The translations under genes were made by a program, and so were the position numbers. A stretch of 22,234 bases of DNA, from the IMG/VR virus record IMGVR_UViG_3300019487_000222, positions 1-22,234 of that record. One strand, given 5' to 3'. Each line of letters begins with the position of its first letter. The first letter of the stretch is position 1. Below are positions 1 through 7,055 of this stretch, piece by piece. The notes under the pieces are model-generated. The model did no database searches and had not been told where the DNA came from. It saw only the letters and a program-made list of their open reading frames with translations. The stretch is from a virus.

Positions 1-342
1 ACGAACGACGACATCAGTTTCCGTATCAGTCAGGCGACGGCGTCCATTGTTGCCGGCACGTTTACCGGGATTGACTTTGTGGTCTTGAACCGCAGCGCAT
101 CGAATGCGACGCAGGCTTACAGGCGCGGAGCTGCGCTGACGGTTACCACCGCCCCGAATCAGACCTCCACCACGCTCAACTCGGGCAGTTTTCGCTTGGG
201 GCAAGTCCGGTCGGGCATCTTCGGAGCGCAGCGGTTTTTTGCGGTCACTGTCGGCGGCTCGCTCACGGCCGGCGAGCATTCGGCGCTTTGGGACGAGGCG
301 CTGAAGCCGATGATGGCCTACAAAGGTTTCGGAGTTCTGTAG
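1..342 (+). CDS. Phage fibre/lectin-like protein, C-terminal part (start lies outside the window)
   Basis: The frame is open from the first base to a TAG at 342, so the gene is cut by the window edge; 113 codons are visible. The sequence alternates short hydrophobic and polar strands and ends with GEHSALWDEALKPMMAYKGF. It looks like the last strands of a LamG/concanavalin-A-like jelly roll, a fold common in phage adhesins. That fold assignment is an inference from pattern only. The next gene starts 9 bases downstream and is a glycine-rich adhesin, which fits a receptor-binding gene block. The ATG at 79-81 is in frame but is not favoured as the real start, because coherent coding sequence continues upstream of it. 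Confidence 0.6.
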   Translation, partial: TNDDISFRISQATASIVAGTFTGIDFVVLNRSASNATQAYRRGAALTVTTAPNQTSTTLNSGSFRLGQVRSGIFGAQRFFAVTVGGSLTAGEHSALWDEALKPMMAYKGFGVL

Positions 343-350
343 AAGGAAGC

Positions 351-1235
351 ATGTCAATGGCCTTCGCTCTCATCGATGCACAGGTCTACACCGCGAGCAA
401 CACCTGGACCAAACCCGCCGGGGCCGTTCTCGTCCGATTCGACGTGATCGCGAGCGGCGGCGGTGGCAACAACGGATCGGCGGGCGCCGGTGACGAGGGC
501 GCTGGGGGCGGTGGCGGGGGCGCCCGCTCCGATCAAATGTTCAACGCCAGCGACCTCGGCGGCACGGTTGCGATAACCGTTGGCGGCACGGCTGCCGCCA
601 CCAACGCAGGCAACGCAAGCGATGCGGTCCATGTTTTTGCGTTTGGCGGGGGCACGGGCGCTGCCGGCGGCGCGGCAGCGCGCAGCGGTGGCGGTGGCGG
701 TGGCGTTATGGGCGCCGGCCCTGCCGGTGGCACTGCGGTGATTGCAGGCGGCTCGCCGTCGACGGCAACGGGCGATAGCGGCATGGGCGGCGGCGGCGGC
801 GGTGCCCGCATCACGTCAGCCGGCGGCCTCCCCGCTGAATGGGGCGGGGGCGGTGGTGGTGGCGATCCTGCGAACGCGAACGGCGCCCCAGGCGGCTGTT
901 CGCAATGGGGCGGCGGTGGCGGCGGCGGCGGCTGCTCTGACAGCACCGGGACGACAGGTGGCGCTGGCGGCGACAACGACGTCGGCACGACTGGTGGCGG
1001 TGGGGCCGGGGGCATAGGTGCTGGCGCGGCCGGCGGGACTGGCGCCGACGGCGACAACATTCGTTCGGGCAAGGGCGGTGGCGGCGGTGGCTCGGACGGC
1101 ACGACCGGCGGCAACGGCGGCAACGGCGGCACGCCAGGTGGCGGCGGCGGCGGTGGTGCTTCCGCAAATACGCCGGGCACAGGTGGCGTCGGCGCGCGCG
1201 GTGAGGTTCGCGTCTACACTTACGGCAACACCTGA
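351..1235 (+). CDS. Glycine-rich phage adhesin / tail fibre protein, copy 1
   Basis: This 294-residue protein has a short non-glycine N-terminus (about residues 1-35, including YTASNTWTKPAGA) followed by a poly-glycine body. Runs of 5-8 glycines are separated by short loops such as AEWGGGG, GCSQWGG, GDNDVG and NIRSG, and it ends in a beta-like GARGEVRVYTYG. This is the layout of the phage glycine-rich domain. In adhesins such as T4-like phage S16 gp38 that kind of region forms a polyglycine-II sandwich with receptor-binding loops. The start is ATG at 351, preceded by AAGGA about 4 bases upstream. A second ATG two codons later is an alternative. It is paralogous to the gene at 1435-2454. Host-receptor binding is inferred from family architecture. 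Confidence 0.8.
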   Translation: MSMAFALIDAQVYTASNTWTKPAGAVLVRFDVIASGGGGNNGSAGAGDEGAGGGGGGARSDQMFNASDLGGTVAITVGGTAAATNAGNASDAVHVFAFGGGTGAAGGAAARSGGGGGGVMGAGPAGGTAVIAGGSPSTATGDSGMGGGGGGARITSAGGLPAEWGGGGGGGDPANANGAPGGCSQWGGGGGGGGCSDSTGTTGGAGGDNDVGTTGGGGAGGIGAGAAGGTGADGDNIRSGKGGGGGGSDGTTGGNGGNGGTPGGGGGGGASANTPGTGGVGARGEVRVYTYGNT

Positions 1236-1236
1236 A

Positions 1237-1431
1237 ATGGCCGAACCATCCTGGGTGCAGAAGCTCCGCGAGAGGCACCCGGAAGCGAATATCGGGTATC
1301 ACGACCCAGACGGCGCCGCGAACTGGAAGGTCATTCGCGAGTCCGATGGCGTTGTCGTCAACGTCGTTCGCTGGGACGGCGACACAAAGAAGTGGAGCCC
1401 GCCACCGGGGCATCGCGCCGAAAGGCAGTAG
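1237..1431 (+). CDS. Small phage protein with a WDG/PP motif, next to adhesins
   Basis: This is a 64-residue protein starting one base after the stop of the first glycine-rich adhesin and ending three bases before the GTG of the second. The C-terminal half reads as a short beta unit, VVVNVVRWDGDTKKWSPPPGH. It resembles the small phage proteins with a VVNVVVWDG...W.PP.G pattern that are often found next to tail fibre genes. The N-terminal 25 residues are polar and probably helical. No catalytic motif is visible. A role as a fibre-associated or assembly protein is plausible from position only. The tight packing between the two adhesin paralogues suggests that it belongs to the same unit. Confidence 0.7.
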   Translation: MAEPSWVQKLRERHPEANIGYHDPDGAANWKVIRESDGVVVNVVRWDGDTKKWSPPPGHRAERQ

Positions 1432-1434
1432 GCC

Positions 1435-2454
1435 GTGGCCTTTGCACTAATTGACAGCCAGACCTACACGGCGAACGATACTTGGAACAAGCCTGCAGGC
1501 GCCGTCTTCGTCATCGTTGACATCGTCGGTGGTGGCGGCGGTGGTGGCGGCGGCGGCGGCGCTGGCGCTGGTTCGTTTCGACAGGGCGCGACTGGCGGCG
1601 GCGGTGGCGCTCGTCGCAAGATGCTGCTCAACGCCGCCGATTTGTCCTCTGCGGAGACAGTAACTGTCGCGGGGACAGCGGGCGGCGGCACCGGAGGCAC
1701 TAACGCCGTGGGTGGCGCGGGAACCGCAGGGAACAATTCCTCCTTCGGCCCGCACGTCTTTGCCTTCGGCGGTGGCGCGGGCGTATCGAATAACGGCCTT
1801 ACCAATTTCGCGGGAGGTTCGGGCGGCGGCGTCATGGAGGCCGGCGCCGTATCCGCGGGCGCTGCGAACATCGCAGGCGGGTCGCCTTCGACCAGAATAG
1901 CCAGAGGCGGTCAAAGCGGTGGTGGCGGCGGTACGACGCTTGGCGCGGCGGGATCCCCGGCGGAATGGGGTGGCGGCGGTGGCGGCGGCAACGTCAATGC
2001 CGCGACGGCCGGATTCGCCGGAGGCTGCTCACAGTGGGGCGGCGGTGGCGGCGGCGGTGCGGGCGGCGTCACGAGCGGCAACGCCGAATCGACCGGGGCC
2101 GCGGGCGGCGATAATGACGTCGGAGGGAGCGGCGGCGGCGGGACACTTGGTGCCGTCGACGGGGGCGCTGGTGGTGCCGGCGCAAACGGGAACAACATCC
2201 GCTCCGGCCAAGGCGGCGGCGGTGGCGGGTCGCAGGACAGCGGCACAGGCGGCGTTGGCGGCAACGGCGGCACGCCGGGTGGCGGCGGCGGCGGCGGTGC
2301 AGCAGGGACGAACACCGGCGGCGCTGGTGGTGTCGGCGCACGCGGCGAAATCCGCGTCTATACCTATGGCGACGATGGCAGCGGCGCCGGCCAGCCTATG
2401 CGGAAGCGTTTAGGGGGCATTCCGTTCATGGCACAGCAGCGAGGCGTTTGGTAG
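1435..2454 (+). CDS. Glycine-rich phage adhesin / tail fibre protein, copy 2
   Basis: This 339-residue paralogue of the protein at 351-1235 starts at GTG 1435 (MAFALIDSQTYTANDTW matches the other copy's MAFALIDAQVYTASNTW), with a purine-rich AAAGG upstream. The poly-glycine body has the same ordered anchors (AEWGGGG, GCSQWGG, GDNDVG, NIRSG, GARGEIRVYTYG). The loops between the anchors differ, which fits diversification of binding loops. It carries an extra C-terminal tail of about 26 residues, GDDGSGAGQPMRKRLGGIPF and onward, that the first copy lacks. The tail could anchor it to the virion. It probably acts in receptor binding; whether the two copies form one complex or are alternatives is unknown. 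Confidence 0.8.
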   Translation: MAFALIDSQTYTANDTWNKPAGAVFVIVDIVGGGGGGGGGGGAGAGSFRQGATGGGGGARRKMLLNAADLSSAETVTVAGTAGGGTGGTNAVGGAGTAGNNSSFGPHVFAFGGGAGVSNNGLTNFAGGSGGGVMEAGAVSAGAANIAGGSPSTRIARGGQSGGGGGTTLGAAGSPAEWGGGGGGGNVNAATAGFAGGCSQWGGGGGGGAGGVTSGNAESTGAAGGDNDVGGSGGGGTLGAVDGGAGGAGANGNNIRSGQGGGGGGSQDSGTGGVGGNGGTPGGGGGGGAAGTNTGGAGGVGARGEIRVYTYGDDGSGAGQPMRKRLGGIPFMAQQRGVW

Positions 2455-3909
2455 ATGGCATCGACGGACGCAAGGCCGGTTCCGCGGAAGAACGTCGCCT
2501 ATCGCGTGACGTTTCCGATCCTGGACGCCGATGGCGATCTCGTCACGGGCGCGGCCTCGCTCGATAGCGAGGTGTCGATCGATGGCGGCACCTTCGCGGA
2601 CTGCACGAATGAAGCGACGGAGATCGCGACCAACAGCGGCGTGTACTTCCTCGATCTCACATCGGGGGAAATGAACGGCGACACCGTCGCGGTTATCGTC
2701 AAGACCGGAACGGCTGGCGCGAAGACAACGGTCCTGGTGTTTTACCCGGAGGAAGTGGGCGACTACCGGGCCGACGTCGTGCAAATCAGCGGTGACACGA
2801 CAGCGGCCGACAACCTCGAGGCCGCCTATGATGGTGCCGGCTACGCTGGCGGCACGATCAAGCAGCAGGTCGACGTCGTCGCCATCTCCGGCGACACCAC
2901 GTCGGCCGATAACCTGGAGAGTTACACCGACGGCACGACGCCGATGCCGGTCAATGCCACTCAGATCAGCGGCGATTCGGCGGCTGCCGACAACCTGGAA
3001 ACCATGCTCGATGGCACGGGCGGGCAGACTTTGAGCCTCGGTGTCCTGTCGGTTACGGGCGGCGCGACCTTCGCCAACAGCGGCGGCAGCGGCCTGACGT
3101 GCAGCAGCTCAGGCAGCAACGGTCACGGCATCGTCGCTACCGGTAACGGCACCGGCGAAGGCATCAGCGCCACGGGCGGAGCGACGAATGGGCACGGGAT
3201 CCAGGGACTCGGACAAGGTTCCGGTTCCGGCATACGCGGCTCGGGCGGATCGTCATCCGGCGTCGGCATTTTCGGCGAGGCGACGGGCGGGAATACTCAC
3301 GGCATTTCGGCGACGGGTGCCGGTTCTGGCCACGGGCTCAACGTCACTGGCGGCACGTCGGGCGGGGATGGGTTCAGGATCAATGGCGGGCTGAGCGGCG
3401 GCAATGGCGTCAACGCCATCGGCAATACCGGCGGCGCTGCATTTCGTTTCCAGGCCGGCGCTACGGGCCACGGAATGCGGATTATCGGCGGGAGCACCTC
3501 CGGCGACGGTATCAATGTCTCGGTGACATCGGGCGATGAGATCAATGCGGATATCACCGGCAACTTGTCGGCGGCCACCGCTGACATCCAGTCGCGTCTG
3601 CCAGCGGCGCTCGTTTCAGGCCGGATCGATGCCTCGGTCGGCGCGATGGCAGCAAATACGCTGACGGCCAGCGCCCTGGCGGCCGATGCCGTGACCGAGA
3701 TCGTCGCCGGGCTGCTGGCCGGTGTTATCGAGGGCACGGTGACGCATCAGCAGGCGTTGCGCGGCATCCTGTCGGCGTGCGCCGGCAAAGCATCCGGGCT
3801 GGCGACGACGACGGCGGTCTATCGCGACACGACGGACGCGATCGACCGGATCACGGCCACGGTCGATGCCGACGGCAACCGCTCGGCCGTCACGCTGAAC
3901 CTGTCCTGA
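2455..3909 (+). CDS. Repeat-rich phage tail fibre protein
   Basis: The ATG directly abuts the TAG of the preceding adhesin, and the product is 484 residues. Residues 1-105 look like a beta-sandwich baseplate/fibre N-domain (RVTFPILDADGDLV, then GVYFLDLTSGEMNGDTV). Residues 108-182 carry three VVQISGDTTAADNLE-type repeats, a motif common in phage fibres. Residues 223-360 form a glycine-rich solenoid-like run of about 12 short units. The last 120 residues are alanine-rich and probably helical, ending in a small beta unit, TTTAVYRDTTDAIDRITATV. Those C-terminal elements are typical of fibre tips. It probably forms a trimeric fibre. No enzymatic motif is seen. Confidence 0.75.
   Translation: MASTDARPVPRKNVAYRVTFPILDADGDLVTGAASLDSEVSIDGGTFADCTNEATEIATNSGVYFLDLTSGEMNGDTVAVIVKTGTAGAKTTVLVFYPEEVGDYRADVVQISGDTTAADNLEAAYDGAGYAGGTIKQQVDVVAISGDTTSADNLESYTDGTTPMPVNATQISGDSAAADNLETMLDGTGGQTLSLGVLSVTGGATFANSGGSGLTCSSSGSNGHGIVATGNGTGEGISATGGATNGHGIQGLGQGSGSGIRGSGGSSSGVGIFGEATGGNTHGISATGAGSGHGLNVTGGTSGGDGFRINGGLSGGNGVNAIGNTGGAAFRFQAGATGHGMRIIGGSTSGDGINVSVTSGDEINADITGNLSAATADIQSRLPAALVSGRIDASVGAMAANTLTASALAADAVTEIVAGLLAGVIEGTVTHQQALRGILSACAGKASGLATTTAVYRDTTDAIDRITATVDADGNRSAVTLNLS
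2776..3000 (+). repeat. Three ISGDTTAADNLE-type coding repeats in the fibre gene
   Basis: Three copies begin near 2776, 2875 and 2956. They encode VVQISGDTTAADNLE, VVAISGDTTSADNLE and ATQISGDSAAADNLE. The offsets are 99 and 81 bases, so the linkers vary in length. The conservation is at protein level with many synonymous differences, so the repeats are old and selected rather than a recent DNA duplication. Confidence 0.8.
3121..3534 (+). repeat. About 12 tandem 10-13-residue solenoid repeats (GxG[hydrophobic]) in the fibre gene
   Basis: Residues 223-360 of the fibre divide into about twelve units, each opening with a GHGI, GEGI, GSGI, GVGI, GDGF, GNGV or GHGM type tetrad. The tetrad is followed by three residues, a glycine and a short linker. 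The hydrophobic residue after GxG is kept in nearly every unit (I, L, F, V or M). Regular units of this length with one inward-facing hydrophobic residue suggest a parallel beta-helix or a related solenoid. The structure is inferred. Confidence 0.65.
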
Positions 3910-4391
3910 TGTTCGGGAACCGGTACTGGGGGCCACGCCACTTCGGCGATCGGTACTGGGGGGACGGAAGCGGCGTCGCGCCACCGACACCCACGCCCGA
4001 GCCCGGGCTGCCTCCAGCTGGGGGGCACCGCCGCCGCGATGACCGCCGCCGGTTCCTGCTGCCGGACGGCACGATCGTCCTGGCGCGGACGCAAGATGAG
4101 GTCACGCGGCTGATCGGGCGCACGGTCGCCGAGGCGGTGCCGGAAGCGGTCGAGAAGACGGTCCTGCACCCGCGGTTGAACCGCAAGGGCAAGCCGGTAG
4201 GGCCGGCGCGGGAGCCCGTGCCGCAGATTTCGGCCGAGGTGCTCGATGCCATATCGCGGCTGCAGATGCAATCCGACCTGTTCGCGCTCGCCGATGCCAT
4301 CGCCGTGGCGCGGGCGAAGACGATCTCGGCGAGGCGGTCGCAGGACGAGGACGCATTGGCGGCAATTCTGATGGTGGTGGCGGCGACATGA
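3909..4391 (+). CDS. Hypothetical phage protein with an N-terminal RYWG aromatic repeat
   Basis: This 160-residue protein overlaps the fibre stop by one base (TGATG). The first 18 residues, MFGNRYWGPRHFGDRYWG, are a tandem aromatic/glycine motif seen in small phage proteins near fibre genes. A proline-rich linker follows (TPTPEPGLPP), then a basic segment with RRRDDRRR. A helical C-terminal half (about residues 55-160) contains LPDGTIVLARTQDEVTRLIG. The function is not recognised. Position just before the scaffold and capsid genes suggests a virion or assembly role. The C-terminal helix could mediate oligomerisation. Confidence 0.6.
   Translation: MFGNRYWGPRHFGDRYWGDGSGVAPPTPTPEPGLPPAGGHRRRDDRRRFLLPDGTIVLARTQDEVTRLIGRTVAEAVPEAVEKTVLHPRLNRKGKPVGPAREPVPQISAEVLDAISRLQMQSDLFALADAIAVARAKTISARRSQDEDALAAILMVVAAT
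3921..3962 (+). repeat. Pair of 12-bp direct repeats encoding RYWG
   Basis: CGGTACTGGGGG occurs at 3921-3932 and again, identical, at 3951-3962, exactly 30 bases apart. Both copies are in the same reading frame and encode the two RYWG motifs at the start of the protein at 3909. Identity at DNA level, including third positions, contrasts with the diverged repeats in the fibre gene just upstream. Confidence 0.85.
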
Positions 4392-4684
4392 GCGAATACG
4401 AGGGAAAGTTCCGCGACGAGCGGCTGCGCGGCGAACATGCGCGGCGGCTGCTAGAGGACGGGCTGCTGCAGGAAGCCTTTGCCAAGGTCGACGCGAGCAT
4501 CATCGGCAAGTGGCGCAACGAAGAGACGATCGGGCCGGAGAATCGCGAACGCCTGTGGATGATGTTGGGCCTCCTCGCACGTGTGAAGGCGCATATCGCA
4601 GAGGTCGCGAAGACCGGAGAACTGGCCGCGCAATCGCTGGCCGAAATTGAAGCGCGCAAGGAGAGCGGAAATGAACGACGATGA
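4388..4684 (+). CDS. Small helical phage protein upstream of the scaffold gene
   Basis: This 98-residue protein is coupled to the preceding gene by an ATGA overlap and overlaps the next gene by 14 bases. It is nearly all helical and charged (RDERLRGEHARRLLEDGLLQ, then RERLWMMLGLLARVKAHIAE). It resembles small uncharacterised phage proteins that lie just before scaffolding genes and share a LLEDxLLxEAFxxxDxxIxxxW / RExLWxxLxxLxxIxxHI pattern. An assembly or scaffold-associated role is inferred from position only. Confidence 0.65.
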   Translation: MSEYEGKFRDERLRGEHARRLLEDGLLQEAFAKVDASIIGKWRNEETIGPENRERLWMMLGLLARVKAHIAEVAKTGELAAQSLAEIEARKESGNERR

Positions 4685-5690
4685 AATCGGCCTGAGCGAC
4701 TCCGAAGTCGCCAGCAAGATCGAAGCGGCGCTATTCCCGGAGAAGAAGAAGGCCCCGGCAGTGACGCCCCCGGCCGCGCCTGAACAGGCAGCGCCGGCAA
4801 AGGAACCCACCGGGGACGACGGCGAAGAGCCGGAGCCCGAGGAAGACGAGACCGAAGATTCGGACGACGGCGAGAGCGAAACGGACGGCGACAACGCCCC
4901 GGACATCGAACCGCCATCGTCCATGCCCGAAGAGCTTCGGGCCGCATTCGCACAGCTCACACCGGAGATGAAGAAATTCCTCATCGACCGGGAGGCCGAC
5001 GTGTCGAAAGGCGGCGCCAAGCTGACGGGCAAGCTGGCCGAAGACCGCAAGGCGCTGGAAACGGCCCAGGCGGAACTGGCCAGCCACACTGCACAGCTCA
5101 ACGAGCTGGCAAAGCAGTATCGTCACCCTGACATCATCGCGTTCGAGACGAAATACGCCGACATCCTGTCCGGCAAGAAGGACTTGGCGGAACTGGCGGC
5201 CGATCCCATCGGCCTGCAGGACTACCAGGTCATGGAGCGGAAGGCGATCACCGCCCATCATCGCGAAGCGGCTAACCGGGAGAAGGCGCAAGCCGACTTC
5301 AAGGCCGACATCGCGAAGAAACAGGCCGCGACGCACGAGAAGCTGGCCGAGAAGATTCCGAACTGGTTCGGCGACACGGTCAAGGCCGAAAAGTCGTACA
5401 AGGCCATCGGCGAGTATCTCGTCAAGGAATATGGCATGGACCCGCAACGGGTCAGCCTGCTGCACGAATTCGGCCAGATCGACATCGTGCGGAAGGCCAT
5501 GCTGTATGACCGCGCCCAGAAGGCGAAGGCCGAGCGGGAGAAGGCCCCGGCCGTTCCTCCGCCGAAGGTCATGCGCCCCGGCACGAAGGTCTCGAATGCG
5601 AAGGATGAAAGGCGCGACGCACTGCGCAGCCGGCTCAAAAAGTCGGGCCGCATCGACGATGCCGCCCGGCTCATCGAAACAATGCTCTAG
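4671..5690 (+). CDS. Putative head scaffolding protein
   Basis: This 339-residue protein lies immediately upstream of the major capsid gene, the usual place for a scaffold. The start is ATG 4671 with AAGGAGAG about 5 bases upstream. Residues 45-85 are extremely acidic (EEPEPEEDETEDSDDGESET). A region rich in K, E, A and Q with coiled-coil character spans about residues 95-230. The C-terminal 50 residues are basic (RRDALRSRLKKSGRIDDAARLIE), matching the positively charged coat-binding helix-turn-helix tail known in podoviral scaffolds. The function is inferred from composition, layout and position, because scaffold sequences are poorly conserved. Confidence 0.75.
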   Translation: MNDDEIGLSDSEVASKIEAALFPEKKKAPAVTPPAAPEQAAPAKEPTGDDGEEPEPEEDETEDSDDGESETDGDNAPDIEPPSSMPEELRAAFAQLTPEMKKFLIDREADVSKGGAKLTGKLAEDRKALETAQAELASHTAQLNELAKQYRHPDIIAFETKYADILSGKKDLAELAADPIGLQDYQVMERKAITAHHREAANREKAQADFKADIAKKQAATHEKLAEKIPNWFGDTVKAEKSYKAIGEYLVKEYGMDPQRVSLLHEFGQIDIVRKAMLYDRAQKAKAEREKAPAVPPPKVMRPGTKVSNAKDERRDALRSRLKKSGRIDDAARLIETML

Positions 5691-5702
5691 AGGAGCACGA
5701 CA

Positions 5703-6674
5703 ATGGCTGTTCCAACCGGCACGACGCAGACCTTCCAACAGGTCGGCATCCGCGAGGATCTGGAGGACATCATCTACGACATCAGTCCGATGGATACCCC
5801 GTTTCTCTCCAAGGCTGACCGCATGAAGGCGACTCAGTCTAACCACGAATGGCAGACCGACGCGCTTTCGGCCGCGGCCAACAACCGCGTGATTGAAGGC
5901 GACGACGCGGCGATCGACACCATCGTCGCGACCGTCCGCCTCAACAACTACTGCCAGATTTCGGACAAGGCGATCTCGATCTCGGGCACCGCCAACACCG
6001 TCAACACGGCAGGCCGCAAGCGTGAGCTGTCCTACCAGATCACGAAGCGCGGCAAAGAACTGAAGCGCGACATGGAGTTCGCCCTGACGCAGAATCAGGC
6101 GAGCTCCGTCGGCGGCGCCGGCACCGCCCGTTCGCTGGCATCGCTCGAAAGCTGGATTTCGACCAACCGGACGTCGGTCGGGACCGGCACCTCGCAGACG
6201 ACGCCCGGGTTCTCCGGCGGCGTGGTGGCGGCTCCGACCGATTCCACCGTCACCGGGTCGATGTCGGAAACGACGCTCAAGGCAATGATCCGGGAAGCCT
6301 TCGTGCAGGGCGGCGATCCGTCGCTGATCCTGGTGGGTCCCGGATCAAAGCAGAAGATGAGCACCTTCACCGGCATCGCGACGCAATATCGCGAGAACAG
6401 CGGCGTGAAGCAGGCGACGATCCTCGGGGCGGCGGCGGTGTACGTCTCCGACTTCGGCGAACATCGCATCATGCCGGATCGCTTCTCGCGCGATCGCACG
6501 GTCCTCGGCCTCGACATGGAATACTGGGGGGTCGCCTACCTACGGCCGTTCCAGCAGTTCGAGCTGGCGAAGACCGGCGACTCCGAAAAGCGGCAGATGC
6601 TGGTGGAATACACCCTGGTCGCGAAGAACCAGGCCAGCAGCTTCAAGATCGCCGACGTCAACTCGGCGCTGTAA
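5703..6674 (+). CDS. Major capsid protein, SU10 major head protein type
   Basis: This 323-residue protein starts at ATG 5703 after a good ribosome site (AGAGGAG, about 7 bases upstream). The N-terminus, FQQVGIREDLEDIIYDISPM with DTPFLSKADR after it, then WQTDALSAAANNRVIEGDDA, YCQISDKAISISGTANTV and a C-terminal MEYWGVAYLRPFQQFELAKT, are features of the SU10/DUF5309 family of major head proteins with an HK97-like fold. The length fits. About 400 copies would build an icosahedral head (family knowledge). It is followed by a terminator-like hairpin, which fits a highly expressed gene whose transcript is partly ended or processed here. The identification is firm at family level. Confidence 0.9.
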   Translation: MAVPTGTTQTFQQVGIREDLEDIIYDISPMDTPFLSKADRMKATQSNHEWQTDALSAAANNRVIEGDDAAIDTIVATVRLNNYCQISDKAISISGTANTVNTAGRKRELSYQITKRGKELKRDMEFALTQNQASSVGGAGTARSLASLESWISTNRTSVGTGTSQTTPGFSGGVVAAPTDSTVTGSMSETTLKAMIREAFVQGGDPSLILVGPGSKQKMSTFTGIATQYRENSGVKQATILGAAAVYVSDFGEHRIMPDRFSRDRTVLGLDMEYWGVAYLRPFQQFELAKTGDSEKRQMLVEYTLVAKNQASSFKIADVNSAL

Positions 6675-6685
6675 TTCCTCTCTGG

Positions 6686-6709
6686 CGGGCGGCTGGCAAC
6701 GGCCGCCCG
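6686..6709 (+). terminator. GC-rich hairpin after the capsid gene, probable intrinsic terminator
   Basis: An 8-bp stem (CGGGCGGC at 6686-6693 with GCCGCCCG at 6702-6709) closes over a short loop and is followed by GTCTTTC. It lies 11 bases past the capsid stop and 7 bases before the next ATG. The T-tract is weak, so termination is probably partial. It could also stabilise the 3' end of the capsid mRNA. Confidence 0.5.
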
Positions 6710-6716
6710 GTCTTTC

Positions 6717-7055
6717 ATGGAAATACTCGAACACGATCCGGTCACGGGGATCACGCTCTATCACGATTACGATGCCGTGACCGACACGACGACGCTGGTC
6801 ACCCGCCAGGATTGCGAGCCGATCCTGGAGAACAACAAGATCCTGCAGAACCTCCAGGATCGCGGCTATACGGCCGGCAGGGAATGGCGCCGCGTCGCCG
6901 AAATTCCGCTTGCGCTGCTCGAAAAGTGGCGCGTCGAGGAAGGCATCGACATATTCAACGAAAATCACTGGCCCGCGATCGTGCGGAAGCTCAATGACAC
7001 CGATTATCGCTTCCTGCGCACGGCGCCGGGGCACTTGAGCGGCAAGCTTGGATAA
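6717..7055 (+). CDS. Small conserved phage protein downstream of the capsid gene
   Basis: This is a 112-residue protein. It contains HDPVTGITLYHDYDAVTDTT and then QDCEPILENNKILQNLQDRG. This resembles a family of small proteins found beside podoviral and SU10-like capsid genes, with a DPxTGI...YD...D...I...QD.EPIL..NK.LQN pattern. Its biochemical role is unknown to me. Candidates are a minor head protein or a neck protein. The ATG lies 7 bases after the terminator-like stem with no clear ribosome site, so translation may be low or depend on the state of the hairpin. The last 8 bases overlap the TTG start of the next gene. Confidence 0.65.
   Translation: MEILEHDPVTGITLYHDYDAVTDTTTLVTRQDCEPILENNKILQNLQDRGYTAGREWRRVAEIPLALLEKWRVEEGIDIFNENHWPAIVRKLNDTDYRFLRTAPGHLSGKLG

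Noticed and set aside
533-1180. Long minus-strand frame encoding a proline-rich protein opposite the first glycine-rich adhesin (a similar one lies at 1911-2315)
   Set aside because: Poly-Gly codons (GGN) read as poly-Pro (CCN) on the other strand, so the frame is a composition shadow. No ribosome site or coherent domain is seen.
351-2454. GC-rich repeats in the adhesin genes as a CRISPR array or iterons
   Set aside because: The repeats follow GGN codon periodicity in one frame, have no fixed spacer length, and are explained by the protein sequence.
4731-5846. Minus-strand frame of 371 codons opposite the scaffold gene
   Set aside because: It has Leu/Arg/Val-rich shadow composition and crosses the scaffold-capsid gap, while the plus-strand genes have good ribosome sites and family motifs.
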